A stretch of 43,760 nt of DNA from Burkholderiales bacterium (GTDB taxonomy: Bacteria > Pseudomonadota > Gammaproteobacteria > Burkholderiales > Burkholderiaceae_C): the NCBI GenBank assembly GCA_003963005.1, contig RXJW01000091.1:1-43760 (forward strand). Direction: 5' to 3'. Below the pieces are notes generated by a model, which was not told the DNA's origin, made no database searches, and was given only the letters and a program-made list of their open reading frames with translations. Below, one piece after another: positions 1 to 8,676 of the stretch; position 1 is the stretch's first letter; the number at the start of each line of letters is the position of its first letter. A program made the translations under genes and the position numbers.

Positions 1-2
1 AG

Positions 3-233
3 GTGAGCAGCAACCGCGGCTTCATCAAGGCCGTGGCCGTGGTCAGCAAGCGCATCGCGTCGCTGGACGTGGATGGCAAGCGGGTGCACACCGTGGGCCT
101 GCCCAACCACTGGGGCTTCGTCGGCGTGGCCAAGCCCGGGTACCTCGTGAACACATTGACCCCGTTCGTGGGCGATGCGAACACGCAGACCCCGGAATTC
201 AAGAGCTTCACCGTGAACCTTGAAAAGGCTTGA
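3..233 (+). CDS. fdnG: Formate dehydrogenase (FDH-N/O type) alpha subunit, C-terminal end (partial)
   Basis: The reading frame is open from the left edge and ends at TGA 231-233, so only about the last 76 residues of a roughly 1000-residue protein are present. The ending [18 protein letters not shown] and the stretch PNHWGF match the C-terminus of the molybdenum-dependent, membrane-associated formate dehydrogenase catalytic subunit. That subunit oxidises formate to CO2 in the periplasm and passes electrons to the beta subunit. In this family the active-site residue is usually selenocysteine, encoded by an in-frame UGA far upstream and outside the window. The selA, selB and selC genes downstream strongly suggest a Sec-containing version. 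The next gene starts 2 nt after this stop, which indicates one operon. Confidence 0.9.
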   Translation: MSSNRGFIKAVAVVSKRIASLDVDGKRVHTVGLPNHWGFVGVAKPGYLVNTLTPFVGDANTQTPEFKSFTVNLEKA

Positions 234-235
234 CC

Positions 236-1129
236 ATGTCTTCACTCCAATCTCTCGACATCGCCAAGCGCTCGGCCACCACCACCAACCCGCCGCAGGC
301 GCGCAAGACCATCGAGGTCGCCAAGCTCATCGACGTGTCCTCCTGCATCGGCTGCAAGGCCTGCCAGGTGGCATGCATGCAGTGGAACGACCTGCGCGAC
401 GACGTGGGCGACAACCACGGCACCTACGACAACCCGCGTGACCTGACGCCGCAAAGCTGGACGGTCATGCGCTACTCGGAGGTGGAAGTCGAAAAGGACC
501 GGCTCGAGTGGCTGATCCGCAAGGACGGCTGCATGCACTGCGAGGACCCGGGTTGCCTCAAGAGCTGCCCGGCCCCCGGCGCCATCGTGAAGTACGCGAA
601 CGGCATCGTGGACTTCATCTCCGAGCACTGCGTGGGCTGCGGCAACTGCGTGACGGGCTGCCCGTTCGACGTGCCGCGCCTGTCCAAGGTCGACAACAAG
701 GCCTACAAGTGCAGCCTGTGCTCGGACCGCGTCGGCGTGGGCCTCGAGCCCGCCTGCGCCAAGGCCTGCCCGACGGGCGCCATCCGCTTCGGGACGAAGG
801 AGGCCATGCTCGACTACGGTGCAGAGCGCGTGACCGACCTGAAGGAGCGCGGCTACGCCAACGCGGGCGTCTACGACCCGCAGGGCGTGGGCGGTACCCA
901 CGTGGTCTACGTGCTGCAGCATGCGGACAAGCCTGAGCTCTACCACGGCCTGCCGGCGGATCCCAAGATCAGCCCGCTGGTGTCGCTGTGGAAGGGCGCG
1001 GCCAAGCCGCTCGCCGTCGCGGCGATGGTGGGTGCGGCCGTCGCCGGCTTCTTCCACTACATGAAGGTCGGTCCGGTCGAGTCCAAGGACGATGCCGACG
1101 ACAAGACCGCCGACAAGGCTGACGCCTGA
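236..1129 (+). CDS. fdxH: Formate dehydrogenase beta subunit (four [4Fe-4S] clusters)
   Basis: A 297-residue iron-sulfur protein that carries electrons from the catalytic subunit to the membrane cytochrome b. Four cysteine groups are visible: [11 protein letters not shown] near residue 37, CMHC..C...C near 98, [12 protein letters not shown] near 132, and a final CSLC plus CAKACP near 155-177. This is the ferredoxin-type arrangement of FdnH/FdoH. One membrane helix near residues 250-270 followed by an acidic, Asp/Lys-rich tail fits the single C-terminal anchor of this subunit. ATG 236 is preferred over an upstream TTG at 230 that lies inside the previous gene; it follows the alpha-subunit stop by 2 nt. 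Confidence 0.95.
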   Translation: MSSLQSLDIAKRSATTTNPPQARKTIEVAKLIDVSSCIGCKACQVACMQWNDLRDDVGDNHGTYDNPRDLTPQSWTVMRYSEVEVEKDRLEWLIRKDGCMHCEDPGCLKSCPAPGAIVKYANGIVDFISEHCVGCGNCVTGCPFDVPRLSKVDNKAYKCSLCSDRVGVGLEPACAKACPTGAIRFGTKEAMLDYGAERVTDLKERGYANAGVYDPQGVGGTHVVYVLQHADKPELYHGLPADPKISPLVSLWKGAAKPLAVAAMVGAAVAGFFHYMKVGPVESKDDADDKTADKADA

Positions 1130-1140
1130 AGGAGCACGAC

Positions 1141-1764
1141 ATGGCAATTCGATACCTGCGTCGCTACGAAGATCGCGACCGCATGAACCACTGGTTCATC
1201 GCCTTGATGTTCGTGCTCGCCGGGCTGTCCGGTCTCGCCTTCTTCCATCCGAGCCTGTACTTCTTCAGTGGGCTCTTTGGGGGCGGCGTGTGGGCGCGCA
1301 TCCTGCATCCGTTCTTCGGCGTGATCATGGTGGCGGCGTTTGCGGTCCTGTTTTTCCGGCTCTGGCGCGAGAACGTGTTCACGCCGGCGGACCGCGAATG
1401 GGTGGCCCACAGCGGCGACATGCTGCGCGGCAACAAGGCGGGCATGCCGCCGGTCGGTAAATACAACGCCGGTCAGAAGGGCGTGTTCTGGGTCATGAGC
1501 GTGTGCCTGGCCGTGCTGCTGTTGACCGGCGTCATGTTCTGGCAGCCCTGGTTCGCCAGCAGCTTCCCGATCCTGTTGCGCCGCATCGCCGTGGTGCTGC
1601 ATGCGGCCAGCGCGGCCGCGCTGATCCTCGGCGTCATCATGCATGTCTACGCCGCCATCTGGGTCAAGGGCACGGTCCGCGCGATGACGCGCGGGACGGT
1701 CACCGAAGGATGGGCGCGCCAGAATCATCCCCTCTGGCACCGTGAGATGACAGGCAAGCAGTGA
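1141..1764 (+). CDS. fdoI: Formate dehydrogenase gamma subunit (cytochrome b556)
   Basis: A 207-residue integral membrane protein with four predicted helices (about residues 17-35, 58-78, 115-135 and 150-172). It opens with RYxxxxRxNHWF, typical of the FdnI/FdoI family. Histidines in the helices (for example H17, one near residue 60, and those near 155-170) are candidates for binding the two b hemes that reduce quinone. An AAGGAG ribosome site at about 1128-1133 precedes ATG 1141 with normal spacing. The stop overlaps the GTG start of fdhE, so the two are translationally coupled. Confidence 0.93.
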   Translation: MAIRYLRRYEDRDRMNHWFIALMFVLAGLSGLAFFHPSLYFFSGLFGGGVWARILHPFFGVIMVAAFAVLFFRLWRENVFTPADREWVAHSGDMLRGNKAGMPPVGKYNAGQKGVFWVMSVCLAVLLLTGVMFWQPWFASSFPILLRRIAVVLHAASAAALILGVIMHVYAAIWVKGTVRAMTRGTVTEGWARQNHPLWHREMTGKQ

Positions 1765-2768
1765 CCTCGACGACCAGCACGCCCCAAAAGCTCCTCAGCC
1801 CCGAAGAAATCGCCGTTCGTGCCGGCGAGCAGCTGACCTTCCTGCATCTGCCCGACGCCGGCGTGTTCGCCGCGCGGGCGGTGCGGCTGCGCCAGCGCGC
1901 CGACGGCCATGCGATGCGCGATTTCCTGCTCTTCGCGGCGGAGTTGGCCGAGGCGCAGCATCGGGCGCTGAAAGCCGACGTCGCCGTCCCGGTGCCGACC
2001 GAGGCCCAGGTGGACGCTGCAGCACGCGAAGGGCGCCCGCTGCTGCCGGCCGACACCTGGGCCCGTGACGCCGTCTGGCGTGACAGCCTGCGCTTGCTGC
2101 TGCGCGACCTGACCGGTCACCTGGCCGACGGCCCGGCGCGCACTGCGGTGCAGCAGCTGGCCGAGGCGACCGACGAGCACCTGGAGACGCAGGCCGGCCG
2201 CCTGCTGACGGGCGTGATGCTCGGTCTGGACCTGGCCACAGCCCCCTTGATCGCCGCCGGCCTGCAGCTGCATTGGGTGCGCCTTGCGCAGCAGACGGCG
2301 GCGGCCCACGCGGGCGGTACGGTGGCGCCGTTCGGTCGCATCGACGATCCGACCGTCTGCCCCTGCTGCAATTCACGGCCGGTCGCCTCCGTCGAGCGCC
2401 TGGGTGCCGAGGGGGCCCGCTACCTGTCCTGCAGCCTGTGCGCCACCCAATGGCATTACGTGCGCATCAAGTGCACCCACTGCCAGAGCACCAAGGGCAT
2501 CTCCCTTCAGCAGCTCGTGGCGGCCGATGGGGCTGCGTCCGAGGCCCAGCCGGCGGTCCAGGCCGAGTGCTGCAGCGAATGTGGCCACTACCTGAAGCTG
2601 ATGCATCCGGCCCGTGACAACGCCCTGGAGCCCGTGGCGGACGACCTCGCCACGCTGACGCTCGATCTGCTCGTCAGCGAGGAGGGCCTGCATCGCCACG
2701 GCCTGAACCTGCTGCTGCTCTTCGGCGAGTCCGAGGACGCGGCCCCGCCGCCTGGACGAGGCCACTGA
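1761..2768 (+). CDS. fdhE: Formate dehydrogenase accessory protein FdhE
   Basis: A 335-residue cytoplasmic protein required for maturation of membrane formate dehydrogenases. In E. coli FdhE binds the catalytic subunit and contains a rubredoxin-like iron centre. The N-terminal half is helical. The C-terminal half carries four CxxC-type pairs (CPCC, CSLC, CTHC and CSEC, residues about 195-275), the signature of the family. GTG 1761 overlaps the fdoI stop by 4 nt. No alternative ATG nearby keeps the conserved N-terminus, so the GTG start is favoured. Confidence 0.93.
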   Translation: MTSTTSTPQKLLSPEEIAVRAGEQLTFLHLPDAGVFAARAVRLRQRADGHAMRDFLLFAAELAEAQHRALKADVAVPVPTEAQVDAAAREGRPLLPADTWARDAVWRDSLRLLLRDLTGHLADGPARTAVQQLAEATDEHLETQAGRLLTGVMLGLDLATAPLIAAGLQLHWVRLAQQTAAAHAGGTVAPFGRIDDPTVCPCCNSRPVASVERLGAEGARYLSCSLCATQWHYVRIKCTHCQSTKGISLQQLVAADGAASEAQPAVQAECCSECGHYLKLMHPARDNALEPVADDLATLTLDLLVSEEGLHRHGLNLLLLFGESEDAAPPPGRGH

Positions 2769-2770
2769 CC

Positions 2771-4204
2771 GTGGCGCCCGACGAATCCGTGGTTCACGGT
2801 TCCAAGGCCCTCGACAACGCGGCCCCCAAGGATCTGCCGGCGCTGGACCGGCTGCTGCGCGAATGCGCAGCGCTCGTCGCCGAACACGGCCACACGCTGG
2901 TCGCGCGAGAGGCGAGGGCGTTGCTGGACGCCCTGCGGGCGCGGGCGGTCGCCGGCGAACTGCCGCGTGCCGAACTGGCCGCGCTGCCGCAGGCGCTGGC
3001 GGCGCGTGTTCAAGGACGCATGCAACCGGCGATGCGCGCCGTGCTGAACCTCACCGGCACCGTCATCCACACCAACCTCGGCCGCGCGCTGCTGGCCGAT
3101 GCGGCGCTGCATCAGGTGCTGGCCCTGACCGGGGCGCCCAACAACCTCGAATTCGACCTCGACACCGGCAGCCGTGGCGACCGCGATGACCTGATCGAAG
3201 ACCTGCTGTGTGAACTGACCGGCGCGGAGGCGGCCACCGTCGTCAACAACAACGCGGCGGCCGTGCTGCTGGGCATCGCGGCACTGGCTCGCGGCCAGGA
3301 GGCCATCGTCTCGCGCGGCGAGCTCGTCGAGATCGGCGGCGCCTTCCGCATGCCCGACGTGATGGCGGCAGCGGGCGCCACGCTCGTGGAGGTGGGCACG
3401 ACCAACCGCACCCACCCGCGCGACTACGAGGCCGCCATCAACCCGCGCACCGGCCTGATCGTGAAGGTGCACACCAGCAACTACGCGGTGCAGGGTTTCA
3501 CGGCGTCGGTGGACGAAGCCACGCTCGCACCGATCGCGCGCGCCGGCGGCGTGCCGCTGATGACCGACCTGGGCAGCGGTGCCCTCGTCGACCTGGCCCA
3601 GTGGGGCCTGCCCGCCGAACCCCTGCCGCAGGCCATGCTCGCCGCGGGTTGCGACGTGGTCACCTTCAGCGGCGACAAGCTGCTGGGCGGCCCGCAGGCC
3701 GGCCTCATCGTCGGCAGCAAGGCTGCGGTGAGCCGCATCCGCAAGTTCCCGATGAAACGGGCACTGCGCCTGTCCAAGCTGCCGTTTGCCGCGCTGGAGG
3801 CCACGCTGCGGCTGTACCTGCGGCCCGAGCGGCTCGTGCAAGACCTGCCGACGCTGCGCCTGCTGACGCGCCCGCAGGCGCAGATCGCGGCGCTGGCGCA
3901 GGCGTTGCTGCCCGACGTGGCCGCTGCCGTGGCGCCGCGCTTCACGGTCGAGGCGGTGGCCCTGCAGAGCCAGATCGGCTCCGGCTCGCTGCCCGTCGAG
4001 CGCCTGCCCTCGGCGGGCCTGGCCTTCACCGCAGTCGACGGCCGCGGCCGCACGCTGGAAGCGCTGGCCGTGGCGCTGCGCGCGCTGCCCCGGCCGGTCA
4101 TCGGCCGCATCCACGACGACCGCCTGCTGCTGGACCTGCGCTGCCTGGAGGAGCCGGCCCTGCTGACTTCGCAACTCGACGCACTGCGGGAGGCCGTGGC
4201 GTGA
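2771..4204 (+). CDS. selA: L-seryl-tRNA(Sec) selenium transferase
   Basis: A 477-residue PLP enzyme (E. coli SelA has 463) that converts Ser-tRNA(Sec) to Sec-tRNA(Sec) using selenophosphate. The PLP lysine is Lys303 in SGDKLLGGPQAG, preceded by the Asp-rich segment TDLGSGAL. The N-terminal tRNA-binding region is present (residues 20-75), followed by LNLTGTVIHTNLGR, which is characteristic of SelA. GTG 2771 lies 2 nt after the fdhE stop. The stop overlaps the selB start. The selenophosphate donor gene selD is not in the window. Confidence 0.96.
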   Translation: MAPDESVVHGSKALDNAAPKDLPALDRLLRECAALVAEHGHTLVAREARALLDALRARAVAGELPRAELAALPQALAARVQGRMQPAMRAVLNLTGTVIHTNLGRALLADAALHQVLALTGAPNNLEFDLDTGSRGDRDDLIEDLLCELTGAEAATVVNNNAAAVLLGIAALARGQEAIVSRGELVEIGGAFRMPDVMAAAGATLVEVGTTNRTHPRDYEAAINPRTGLIVKVHTSNYAVQGFTASVDEATLAPIARAGGVPLMTDLGSGALVDLAQWGLPAEPLPQAMLAAGCDVVTFSGDKLLGGPQAGLIVGSKAAVSRIRKFPMKRALRLSKLPFAALEATLRLYLRPERLVQDLPTLRLLTRPQAQIAALAQALLPDVAAAVAPRFTVEAVALQSQIGSGSLPVERLPSAGLAFTAVDGRGRTLEALAVALRALPRPVIGRIHDDRLLLDLRCLEEPALLTSQLDALREAVA

Positions 4205-6066
4205 TCGTCGGCACTGCCGGTCACATCGACCACGGCAAGACCACGCTCGTGCGGGCGCTGACCGGGGTGGACACCGATCGCCTGCCCGAGGAGAAAGCCC
4301 GCGGCATCAGCATCGAGCTGGGCTATGCCTACCTCGACGTCCAGGGCACCGAAGAACGGCTCGGCTTCATCGACGTGCCCGGCCACGAGAAGCTCGTGCA
4401 CACGATGCTCGCCGGCGCCAGCGGTATCGACTTCGGGCTGCTGCTCGTGGCCGCGGATGATGGCGTGATGCCGCAGACGCGCGAGCACCTCGCCGTGCTC
4501 AGCCTGCTCGGCCTGACCCGGGGCGCCGTGGCGATCACGAAGGCAGACCGCGCCGAGCCCGGGCGCATCGAGGCCCTGATGGTGGAGGTGCGTGCGCTGC
4601 TCGACGGCACCGGTCTGGCCACGGCGCCGATCGAGGTCGTGTCGTCGCAGACGGGGCAGGGCGTCGATGCACTGAGGGAGCTGCTGTTCGATGCCGCCCG
4701 CCGGCTGCCGCCGCGCGCGCTGCACGGTCAGGCGCCGCGCCTCGCGGTGGACCGCGCCTTCACGCTCGATGGTGTCGGCACCGTCGTCACCGGCACCCTG
4801 CACGCAGGCGAGATCGCCGTGGGTGACGAGCTGGTGCTGGCCGGTCGCCGCGCCCGTGTGCGCAGCCTGCATGCGCAGAACCGCGGGGTCGAGCGTGGCC
4901 ACGCGGGTCAGCGCTGCGCCGTGGCCTTGGCCGGCATCGCCAAGGACGAGGCCCCGCGCGGCGCCTGGCTCACGGCGCCGCATGTGGCACTGGCCACCGA
5001 CCGCTTCGACGCCCGGCTGCAGCTCTGGCCCGGTGAGGTGCGGCCGCTGCGCTCGGGTGCGCGGGTCCACGTCCACCTCGGCGCCCAGAGCACGACGGCC
5101 AGCGTCGCCGTGCTGGATGGCGATGCCATCGAGCCTGGGGCATCGGGCCGCGTGCAGCTCGTCTGCCACGCCGCGGTGGGCGCCTGGCGCGGCGACCGCC
5201 TCGTGCTGCGCGATGCGGGTGCCACGCGCACGCTGGCCGGCGGCCTGGTGCTCGACCCCTTTGCACCGACGCGCTACCGGCGCACGCCCGAGCGGCTGGA
5301 CGAACTCGCCGCCTGCGAACTGCCCACCGCCGCCCGCCGCCGCGAACGGCTGCTGGCGCTGTCGCCGCTGGGCGTGGACCTGTCGCGCTTCTCGCAGGCA
5401 GAAGGCCTGGCCGAGCCCTTGCACGGCTGGGCGCTGGGTGATGACGCGACCACTCAGCTGACCGCGCGGCTGCTGGCCGCGCTGGCGGAGTTCCATGCCA
5501 AGTCGCCCGATGAACTCGGGCCTGACGCCGCGCGCCTGCGCCGCCTCGTGGCGCCGCGCATGGCCGAGGCCTTGTGGCGCCAGGTGCTGGCCGACCTGCG
5601 CGCCACCGGCCGGATCGCCGTGCGCGGCGCGTTCGTGCATCTGCCCGAGCATGGCGTGCAACTCTCGGCCACCGAGCAGCGCATCGCCCAGAAGGTCGCG
5701 CCGCGCCTGACCGCGGCGGGGGCCGAGGGCGCCTGGGCCCGCGACCTCGCGAAGGACTGCGCCGAGCCCGAGGCCCTGATGCGCACCACGCTCGCGCGCC
5801 TGGCCCAGCAGGGGGATCTGCACCAGGTGGTGAAGGACTTGTACGTCGACACGGCCACGATGACCGCGCTCGCGGCTACAGTGCGCCGCCTGGCGGCGGA
5901 GCACGGGCACGTGGCGGCCGCCGCCTTCCGGGATGCGACCGGCCTCGGGCGCAAGCGGGCCATCCAGCTGCTGGAGCATTTCGACCGGGTCGGCCTGCTG
6001 CGGCGGGTCGGCGATGAACATCGGCTTCGGGCGGACAGTGCGCTGTTCGCACAAGGTGAGGCATGA
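4201..6066 (+). CDS. selB: Selenocysteine-specific translation elongation factor SelB
   Basis: A 621-residue GTPase that delivers Sec-tRNA(Sec) to UGA codons marked by a SECIS hairpin. The G1 motif GHIDHGKTT sits at residues 6-14, G3 is DVPGHEK near residue 58, and G4 is TKAD near 113. EF-Tu-like beta-barrel domains follow. The C-terminal third consists of winged-helix domains that bind the SECIS RNA, ending in a helix-rich [15 protein letters not shown] segment typical of SelB. The frame is open far upstream, but GTG 4201 gives the conserved [13 protein letters not shown] beginning and overlaps the selA stop by 4 nt. selC begins 2 nt after the stop. Confidence 0.96.
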   Translation: MIVGTAGHIDHGKTTLVRALTGVDTDRLPEEKARGISIELGYAYLDVQGTEERLGFIDVPGHEKLVHTMLAGASGIDFGLLLVAADDGVMPQTREHLAVLSLLGLTRGAVAITKADRAEPGRIEALMVEVRALLDGTGLATAPIEVVSSQTGQGVDALRELLFDAARRLPPRALHGQAPRLAVDRAFTLDGVGTVVTGTLHAGEIAVGDELVLAGRRARVRSLHAQNRGVERGHAGQRCAVALAGIAKDEAPRGAWLTAPHVALATDRFDARLQLWPGEVRPLRSGARVHVHLGAQSTTASVAVLDGDAIEPGASGRVQLVCHAAVGAWRGDRLVLRDAGATRTLAGGLVLDPFAPTRYRRTPERLDELAACELPTAARRRERLLALSPLGVDLSRFSQAEGLAEPLHGWALGDDATTQLTARLLAALAEFHAKSPDELGPDAARLRRLVAPRMAEALWRQVLADLRATGRIAVRGAFVHLPEHGVQLSATEQRIAQKVAPRLTAAGAEGAWARDLAKDCAEPEALMRTTLARLAQQGDLHQVVKDLYVDTATMTALAATVRRLAAEHGHVAAAAFRDATGLGRKRAIQLLEHFDRVGLLRRVGDEHRLRADSALFAQGEA

Positions 6067-6067
6067 A

Positions 6068-6163
6068 GGAAAGAGAACGACACCGGTGTGTCGGCCGGGC
6101 TTCAAACCCGGTGGGTGGCGCCATGCGTTGCCGGGTAGGTTCGACTCCTACCTCTTTCCGCCA
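6068..6163 (+). tRNA. selC: Selenocysteine tRNA, anticodon UCA
   Basis: A 96-nt tRNA with all the marks of bacterial tRNA-Sec. It has an 8-bp acceptor stem (GGAAAGAG pairing with CTCTTTCC), a 6-bp D stem (CGACAC/GTGTCG) with a 4-nt loop, and an anticodon arm CCGGG-CTTCAAA-CCCGG giving anticodon TCA. It also has a long variable arm of about 23 nt and a 5-bp T stem (GTAGG/CCTAC). G73 and an encoded CCA end at 6163. It starts 2 nt after the selB stop, so it may be cut from the fdh-sel operon transcript rather than have its own promoter. The structure was folded by eye. Confidence 0.97.
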
Positions 6164-6292
6164 CGATGGCCCGTCCGGCTACTGCGCGGGCACATCTTGG
6201 CCCTGCGCGCCTTGCCGTACGGGTGCACGGCTGCGGTGCTCGAACCAATCTGTGCCCGCTCGCGACGCCGGCCGAACCATCGTGGAGGCCCT

Positions 6293-6730
6293 GTGCTGAT
6301 CGCCGGCGCTGAAATTCCCGACGCGCTCTGGTACTGGATCGACGACCAGACCTGGGCGATGCCGCTGGACGGTGGCGGGGTGCGGGTGGGCATCACGGCA
6401 CTCGGCTTGAAGGCGTCGGGGGACATCTACATGTGCCGGCCGAAGTCGGTGGGCAGCGAGGTGGGGCAGGGGCGGTCGATCGGGGTGGTGGAGCTGTCCA
6501 AGTCGATCGTGTCGGTGAAGTCGCCGCTGTCCGGGGTCGTCACGCGGGTGAACGAGGCGCTGGAGGCGCGGCCGGAGCTGGTGCATCAGTCACCCTACGA
6601 CGCCGGCTGGCTGGTGGAGCTGGCGCCGTCGGCGCTCGATGACGAGCGGGGGCGCCTGGCCGTCGATGCGCAGGCCATCCGCGAGGGGATGCAGCGCTGG
6701 GCGTGGCTGAACCAGCTGGAGGCGGCCTGA
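6293..6730 (+). CDS. GcvH-like lipoyl-carrier protein
   Basis: A 145-residue protein of the glycine cleavage H / lipoate-binding family. The segment GVVELSKSIVSVKSPLSG aligns without gaps to the lipoylated loop of GcvH and places the acceptor lysine at Lys70. The downstream SPLSGVVTRVNEAL is typical of the lipoyl beta-barrel. No gcvT, gcvP or lipoate ligase is nearby, so a role in glycine cleavage is unlikely. Family members outside glycine cleavage (LbpA of the sHdr sulfur-oxidation system) carry sulfur species on lipoate. GTG 6293 is chosen because GGAGG lies at 6284-6288 and the frame upstream runs through selC. Its stop overlaps the next gene's ATG. A link to selenium or FDH maturation is inference. 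Confidence 0.82.
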   Translation: MLIAGAEIPDALWYWIDDQTWAMPLDGGGVRVGITALGLKASGDIYMCRPKSVGSEVGQGRSIGVVELSKSIVSVKSPLSGVVTRVNEALEARPELVHQSPYDAGWLVELAPSALDDERGRLAVDAQAIREGMQRWAWLNQLEAA

Positions 6731-7110
6731 TGGCACGCACGGGCCTGGCGATCCTGCTGTGGGCGGCTGACCCGGCCGATCCGGTGCGCCTGGCCACGCC
6801 GTTCGCGCACGCCGCGGCCGGGGCAGCGCTGGAGCTGGACGTGGAGGTGTACTTCACCGCACGCGCCGTGCTGCTGCTGGAGCCCGGCGTGGCAGAAGGC
6901 CTGCGGGCCTCGGACCGCTTCGACAAGACCATCGCGGCCTGGATGCAGGACGCGCTCGACCACGGCGCCCGCTTCCTCGCCTGCACCGATGCCCTGGCTG
7001 CTCACGGCCTGACGCATGCCGACCTCATCCCTGCCGCCCGCCAGCATGGCGGCGCGGTGCAATTCGCAGCCCGGGCGGCAGACCCCGCCTGGGCCACCCT
7101 GGTGTTCTGA
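6730..7110 (+). CDS. DsrE/YchN-like small protein
   Basis: A 126-residue soluble protein with the DsrE-fold pattern: an initial strand GLAILLW, an Ala-rich helix, a strand VEVYFTARAV, a segment with F-x-x-T, and FLACTDALAAHGL. Cys85 in that last segment is the only cysteine and sits where DsrE/TusD-type proteins have their sulfur-carrying cysteine. DsrE-fold proteins usually relay persulfide sulfur. ATG 6730 overlaps the lipoyl-carrier stop by 1 nt, implying joint translation and probably a joint function. The family call rests on pattern alone and is moderate. Partner and substrate are unknown. Confidence 0.7.
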   Translation: MARTGLAILLWAADPADPVRLATPFAHAAAGAALELDVEVYFTARAVLLLEPGVAEGLRASDRFDKTIAAWMQDALDHGARFLACTDALAAHGLTHADLIPAARQHGGAVQFAARAADPAWATLVF

Positions 7111-7144
7111 CCGAGCACCTTGTTTCGTCCTCAGGAGAACTGCA

Positions 7145-8014
7145 ATGAATCTGACCCGTGTCGTCGCCAGTCTGGCGCGTGGTGTGGTGATGTCTCTCGC
7201 GCTGGTGGGCGCTGCGGCCCAGGCCCAGCAGGTGCTGCGCGTCACCGCCATCCCGGACGAGTCGCCCAGCGAGCTGGCCCGCAAGTTCGCGCCGCTCGGC
7301 CAGTACCTGGAGAGCAAGCTGGGCATGAAGGTCGAGTGGACGCCGGTGACCGACTACGCCGCCGCGGTCGAGACCCTGGTCAACAAGAAGGTCGACCTGG
7401 CCTGGTTCGGCGGCTTCACCTTCGTGCAGGCCAACGTGCGCGCCGGCGGCAAGGTGGTGCCGCTCGTGCAGCGCGAGGAAGACGAGAAGTTCCGCTCGGT
7501 CTTCATCACCGACGCCAAGAGCGGCATCAACAAGCTGGAGGACCTGAAGGGCAAGACCCTGTCCTTCGGCTCGCAGAGCAGCACCTCGGGCCACCTGATG
7601 CCGCGCAGCTTCCTGCTGGCCGCCAAGATCAACCCGGACACGGACCTCAAGCGCGTGGCCTTCAGCGGTGCGCACGACGCCACCATCGCGGCCGTGGCCA
7701 GCGGCAAGGTGGACGCGGGTGCCCTGAACATCTCGGTCTGGGAGAAGTTCGTCGCCGAGAAGAAGGTCGACCCGGCCCAGGTCAAGGTGTTCTACACGAC
7801 GGCGCCCTACTACGACTACAACTGGTCGGTGCACGCCGACATGCCGCAGGCCCTGCAGGAGAAGATCAAGGCCGCCTTCCTGGCGCTGGACCCGGCCACG
7901 CCGCAGGGCAAGGAGATCCTGGGCCTGCAGCGCGCCGCCAAGTTCATCGCCACCAAGCCGGCGAACTATGACGGCATCAAGGCGGCCGCCGAGAACGCGG
8001 GACTTCTGAAGTGA
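7145..8014 (+). CDS. Periplasmic PhnD-family binding protein, putative selenate/selenium oxyanion type
   Basis: A 289-residue protein with a signal peptide (residues 1 to about 28, ending AAAQAQQ). The body is of the phosphonate/phosphite-binding (PhnD) family: VLRVTAIPDESPSELARKFAPLG, a central VDLAWFGGFTFVQA, then FGSQSSTSGHLMPRSFLL. Some PhnD relatives found next to selenium genes are annotated as putative selenate ABC transporter binding proteins, and this sequence and its position fit that group. No ATPase or permease gene adjoins it. AGGAGAA lies just before ATG 7145, and the start gives a proper signal peptide. Ligand identity is inferred from context. Confidence 0.75.
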   Translation: MNLTRVVASLARGVVMSLALVGAAAQAQQVLRVTAIPDESPSELARKFAPLGQYLESKLGMKVEWTPVTDYAAAVETLVNKKVDLAWFGGFTFVQANVRAGGKVVPLVQREEDEKFRSVFITDAKSGINKLEDLKGKTLSFGSQSSTSGHLMPRSFLLAAKINPDTDLKRVAFSGAHDATIAAVASGKVDAGALNISVWEKFVAEKKVDPAQVKVFYTTAPYYDYNWSVHADMPQALQEKIKAAFLALDPATPQGKEILGLQRAAKFIATKPANYDGIKAAAENAGLLK

Positions 8015-8598
8015 CCCAGCCGCCGCTGGCGCTTGACGCGCTGCTGACGCGTTACTCGGTCGGCCCCAAGCACCTCACGGAGCCCGGGCCGAGCGAGGCG
8101 CACCTGGCGCAGATGGCCGAGGCGGCCTTGCGCGCGCCCGACCACGCCGAATTGGTGCCCTACCGGTTCAAAGTGGTGCGCGGCGCCGCAAAGGAGCGCA
8201 TGGCCGCCCTGTTTGCCGACGCGGCGCGGGCCGCCGGCAAGGGCGAGGAGGGCGCCACCCTGGACCGGGAGCGGGCCTTGAAGCCGCCGGTGACGGTGGC
8301 GGTGGTCGCCCGCATCGACCTCGGGCACCCGCTGGTGCCCGCCCATGAGCAATGGGCGGCCGTCGGCGGCGCGATTGCCAACTTCCTGACGGCGGCCCAC
8401 GCGTTGGGCTTCGGCGGCAAGATGCTCAGCGGCGCGAAGGTGCGCGACGCAGCCATCGCGGCTGCGTTCTGCGAGCCGGGCGAGACGCTGCTCGGCTGGA
8501 TTGCGCTCGGCACGCCGTCCCGCAAGGCCGCGGGGCCGTCCCGCAAGGGCGATGCGGCCTCGGTGCTGGTGGATTGGCACTCCCCTTGCAAAGCATGA
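8011..8598 (+). CDS. Nitroreductase family protein (YdjA-like)
   Basis: A 195-residue FMN-dependent nitroreductase-fold protein. The N-terminal AALRAPDHAELVPYRFKVV resembles the FMN-binding region of the small YdjA subgroup. The centre has HEQWAAVGGAIANFLTAAHALGFGGKMLSG, and the end has GETLLGWIALGTP. GTG 8011 overlaps the previous stop by 4 nt, so it is the last gene of the fdh-sel operon. In E. coli ydjA is next to selD, which makes the selenium context here notable. The substrate is not known from sequence. Confidence 0.8.
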   Translation: MTQPPLALDALLTRYSVGPKHLTEPGPSEAHLAQMAEAALRAPDHAELVPYRFKVVRGAAKERMAALFADAARAAGKGEEGATLDRERALKPPVTVAVVARIDLGHPLVPAHEQWAAVGGAIANFLTAAHALGFGGKMLSGAKVRDAAIAAAFCEPGETLLGWIALGTPSRKAAGPSRKGDAASVLVDWHSPCKA

Positions 8599-8676
8599 CC
8601 TGATGCCATGGAGACCCCGGGTTCGATCGCTGCAAGCGCTCGGTCGGGCTGACTGAAAGAATTCGAGCGACGCGAC

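Noticed and set aside
3481..6105. Very long minus-strand open frame opposite selA/selB
   Set aside because: It is a GC-rich antisense frame; the sense strand encodes clear SelA and SelB motifs, and the antisense product is low-complexity with no recognisable domain.
6164..6292. Gap after selC searched for another RNA or a short selenoprotein
   Set aside because: No tRNA-like fold, conserved start or SECIS-like hairpin with an in-frame UGA could be supported.
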